Shown: positions 23,034-25,000 of the stretch, in pieces
Layout of the letters: each line of letters opens with the position of its first letter
Numbering within the stretch: the stretch's first letter is position 1
Assembly: GCA_012295275.1 (NCBI GenBank)
Contig: CM022668.1
Span: 14,873,391 to 14,898,390, forward strand
Reading direction: 5' to 3'
Origin: Chrysomallon squamiferum
Taxonomy: Eukaryota; Mollusca; Gastropoda; Neomphalida; Peltospiridae
DNA: 25,000 bases
Program-made: the position numbers and the translations under genes
Notes under the pieces: generated by a model
The model's input: the letters and a program-made list of their open reading frames with translations, nothing else
Databases searched by the model: none
Told to the model about the DNA's origin: nothing

Positions 23034-23091
23034 GGTGTGTGTGTGTGTGTGTGTTTGTATGTATGTATTTTCAGACGTAGTTTTCTCTCTC

Positions 23092-23151
<60 letters not shown>
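23034..23151. repeat. (GT)n and (CA)n facing arrays
   Basis: GT repeats at about 23035-23054 and CA repeats at about 23093-23151 are complementary and could pair as a hairpin with a ~40-base loop. Confidence 0.92.
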
Positions 23152-23153
<2 letters not shown>

Positions 23154-23239
23154 GAGAAAACACATTAACGTCTTCAAAAACGTTCCTTCATCTTCAGAAA
23201 TCTTTTGATTCGGTTCCGAATCGAAGTTTCAACTTCTCT

Positions 23240-23420
23240 TTTTATGACGGAGAAAAAAAAAAAAAAAAAAAAAAGAAAAAAAAGATAAAAATATTTATAT
23301 ATTAAAAAAAAATATAGCAAAGCTAGAGATAAACTGGTTTTTAAAAAGCAAGAAAGAAACAGAAAGAGAGAGAGATATATAGAGAAAAAAAAGAAGAAAG
23401 AAAAAAAAAAGGCAAATGTG
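23240..23420. repeat. A-rich and GA-rich low complexity
   Basis: A run at about 23251-23273, further A-rich segments and a GAGA patch near 23364-23373. Confidence 0.85.
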
Positions 23421-23860
23421 GCGCTTTTGCAAGCCATTAGAGCGATTACTCCGTGTCTTGAAAGAACAGTTTTGCGTCTGAGTTTTCCACATGTCCTCTC
23501 TTGAAATGCTTCACATCAAAGAGAGTTTTGGCCATAACTGTGATGACTTTTCAGTTTGAAGGTATCGGTTATACTCGTTCTAAGCACAACTGCAGCATCC
23601 GATGCCAGGAACTGCCTCGGAATTAAGATAACACTTACCACGAGGCCTTTGAAGTGAAATATGAAACTGCTGGCGGCTTAGTAGTTTAAAGTGATCTATG
23701 GCATCTTCAGAGGGTTCCTCGTCTTTGATCTAATAATTAAATGACCCGAAGTTACCGACTGCTACACTACTAAAAAGTCTTGCATTTTGTATTAAAAAAA
23801 CAATCTCTGCGTATTTCACAAGCAGCTAGGCTTTGGCCATGTGGCAAATAAAGTCAAAAA
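23420..23860. other. Unique segment with minus-strand splice-donor-like site
   Basis: Non-repetitive and more GC-rich than its flanks. On the minus strand CTCGTG/GTAAGTG (junction near 23639/23638) matches the donor consensus, but the sequence upstream of it on that strand has stops and no Wnt motif. On the plus strand short open stretches are broken by stops. It could be a Wnt6 5' UTR exon, a non-coding transcript or a decayed element. Confidence 0.25.
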
Positions 23861-23979
23861 CGTTTCAGTCCTGCTCGGATATAGGTGCCTTTTAATTTTG
23901 AATCAAATTTTTAGTTTTTGGATTTCGTACTGTTTCACAATGGTAAGTGGGGATTTTTTGTGTTTTTTTTTTCGTAACG

Positions 23980-24420
23980 TTTTCTCTCTCTGTCTCTCTG
24001 TCTTTGCTTTTAATTCCAGTGTTTTAGCTTTCCAGGTACGAAGAGCTTGTTCTGATTCTTAAAATACAAGAAAATCTTCTCTCTTTTTGTGTGTGAAAAG
24101 TTACCTTCACGTTCTGAATTTTCTTCCTTCTTTTATTAAAGAGTTCTTTCAAGAGCGTTTACGCCACGTCGTAGAATCTACGCCCCATGTTTTACGTTAG
24201 ACGTAAATCATTTTCTTTTCGTTTTCCCCCTCTCTCCTGAATTTCTTCTTCTTCTTCTTTTTTTTTTTTTTTTTTTTATTCTAAATTATCTTTTAGAGTA
24301 TGTTTTTTTTTCATCTTCTCTCTTTTTATAAATATAAATTTCTTTTTTTTTTTTCTTTTTTTTCTAGTTAAGGAGGGGAATACAAGAGGATGTTATAAAT
24401 TTTAACAAAGTTAAATTAAA
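23980..24420. other. Pyrimidine-rich low-complexity region
   Basis: T- and CT-rich sequence with T runs (about 24258-24278 and 24342-24353) and TTC units. ACGTAAA/ACGTAGA motifs occur near 24169-24209. No gene seen. Confidence 0.55.
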
Positions 24421-24429
24421 ATGACAAAT

Positions 24430-24615
24430 AAGAAATTATTCAGTGAATACCGCGTAAGATCAAATCTGTCAGATCCGGCGATCAAGTCGGGTTTACAGAC
24501 GCTTAAACAACTAACACTGCACAGACACTCGCAAGACGCATGTCTACCAGCGCGTGCAAATGTCACGTGCAGAACGGCTGGCGAGGAGGCGCGTGTTAAT
24601 TAACGTTTGGCTTCA
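24430..24615. other. Unique CpG-richer segment
   Basis: Complex sequence with frequent CpG and TCACGTG (24561-24567), opening a 60-residue plus frame (24421-24603) that I do not recognise. No splice-bounded exon is clear. It could be a regulatory segment of the Wnt6 upstream region. Confidence 0.35.
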
Positions 24616-24790
24616 TTCAACACGGCGAGTTTTTTTCTCTTTATTTATTGTTGTTGGTTCAGTTTTAATTGTTTTCTTAACAGCCCTGTCTGTTAGAGAG
24701 GTATGAAAAATAACGTCACATAAATGAACTGTTTCTCGAAACGTGTGTTAATATGGGGCTAAATCCGTTATAGACAATGAGAACAGTGAT

Positions 24791-24850
<60 letters not shown>

Positions 24851-25000
24851 TGTGTATATATATATTACATCTGTACGTGTTTATGTTTGTTTGTTATATA
24901 TATATATGTGAGTGCCTTTGAATGTTTGTATATAGTATATGTGTGTTTTATAATGTTGAAAAAATATATTTATATATGTAAGTCTACAAAAGTGAGACGA
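24616..25000. repeat. AT-rich end with (AAT)n and (TA)n
   Basis: (AAT)n at about 24795-24850, followed by (TA)n and TATG-like patches to the window end. No gene seen. Confidence 0.85.

Noticed and set aside
23723-23730. CTTTGATC as a TCF/LEF site for Wnt autoregulation
   Set aside because: Single short matches to CTTTGAT occur many times by chance in AT-rich DNA, with no clustering near promoters.

Overview
This is animal (bilaterian) nuclear DNA: AT-rich, intron-bearing and unusually dense in simple-sequence repeats such as (CT/GA)n, (CA/TG)n, (AAT/ATT)n, (TAC)n, (ATTT)n, (CTGT)n and poly-A/T. Three coding exons can be supported, all from Wnt ligand genes. The repeat style and the Wnt1/Wnt6 pairing fit a lophotrochozoan, most likely a mollusc. 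That placement is an inference; the sequence does not name a species.

Layout: 1-500 is the end of an intron. 501-838 (+) is the last exon of a Wnt1/wingless orthologue. About 11.4 kb of repeat-rich intergenic DNA and 3' UTRs follows. 12280-12741 (-) is the last exon of a Wnt6 orthologue, then a 5.3-kb intron (12742-18079), then the preceding Wnt6 exon (18080-18356, -). From 18357 to 25000 no further Wnt6 exon is visible, so the 5' end of Wnt6 (signal peptide and first cysteines) lies beyond the window or is absent. Wnt1 and Wnt6 are therefore tail to tail, a remnant of the ancient Wnt9-Wnt1-Wnt6-Wnt10 linkage group.

The penultimate Wnt6 exon has an apparent one-base deletion in a six-G run (six C on the + strand, 18207-18212). 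It splits an otherwise well conserved Wnt reading frame into two frames. A homopolymer sequencing or assembly error is the simplest cause, but a real lesion cannot be excluded from sequence alone.

Non-coding structure worth attention: nine copies of the palindrome TGACGTCA, three of them exactly 154 bp apart just after the Wnt1 stop codon; a 14-bp palindrome around CACGTG right behind that stop; a nine-copy 24-bp minisatellite 0.6 kb past the Wnt6 stop; a decayed ~65-bp satellite (about 8030-9030) whose units carry small hairpins; a ~105-bp, ~97% identical direct duplication (20550-20654 and 22514-22614), each copy behind a trinucleotide plus dinucleotide array; and several CpG-richer unique islands (4785-5290, 13505-13790, 14925-15145, 24430-24610) that could be regulatory. 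No new protein system, RNA gene or autonomous transposon was found.
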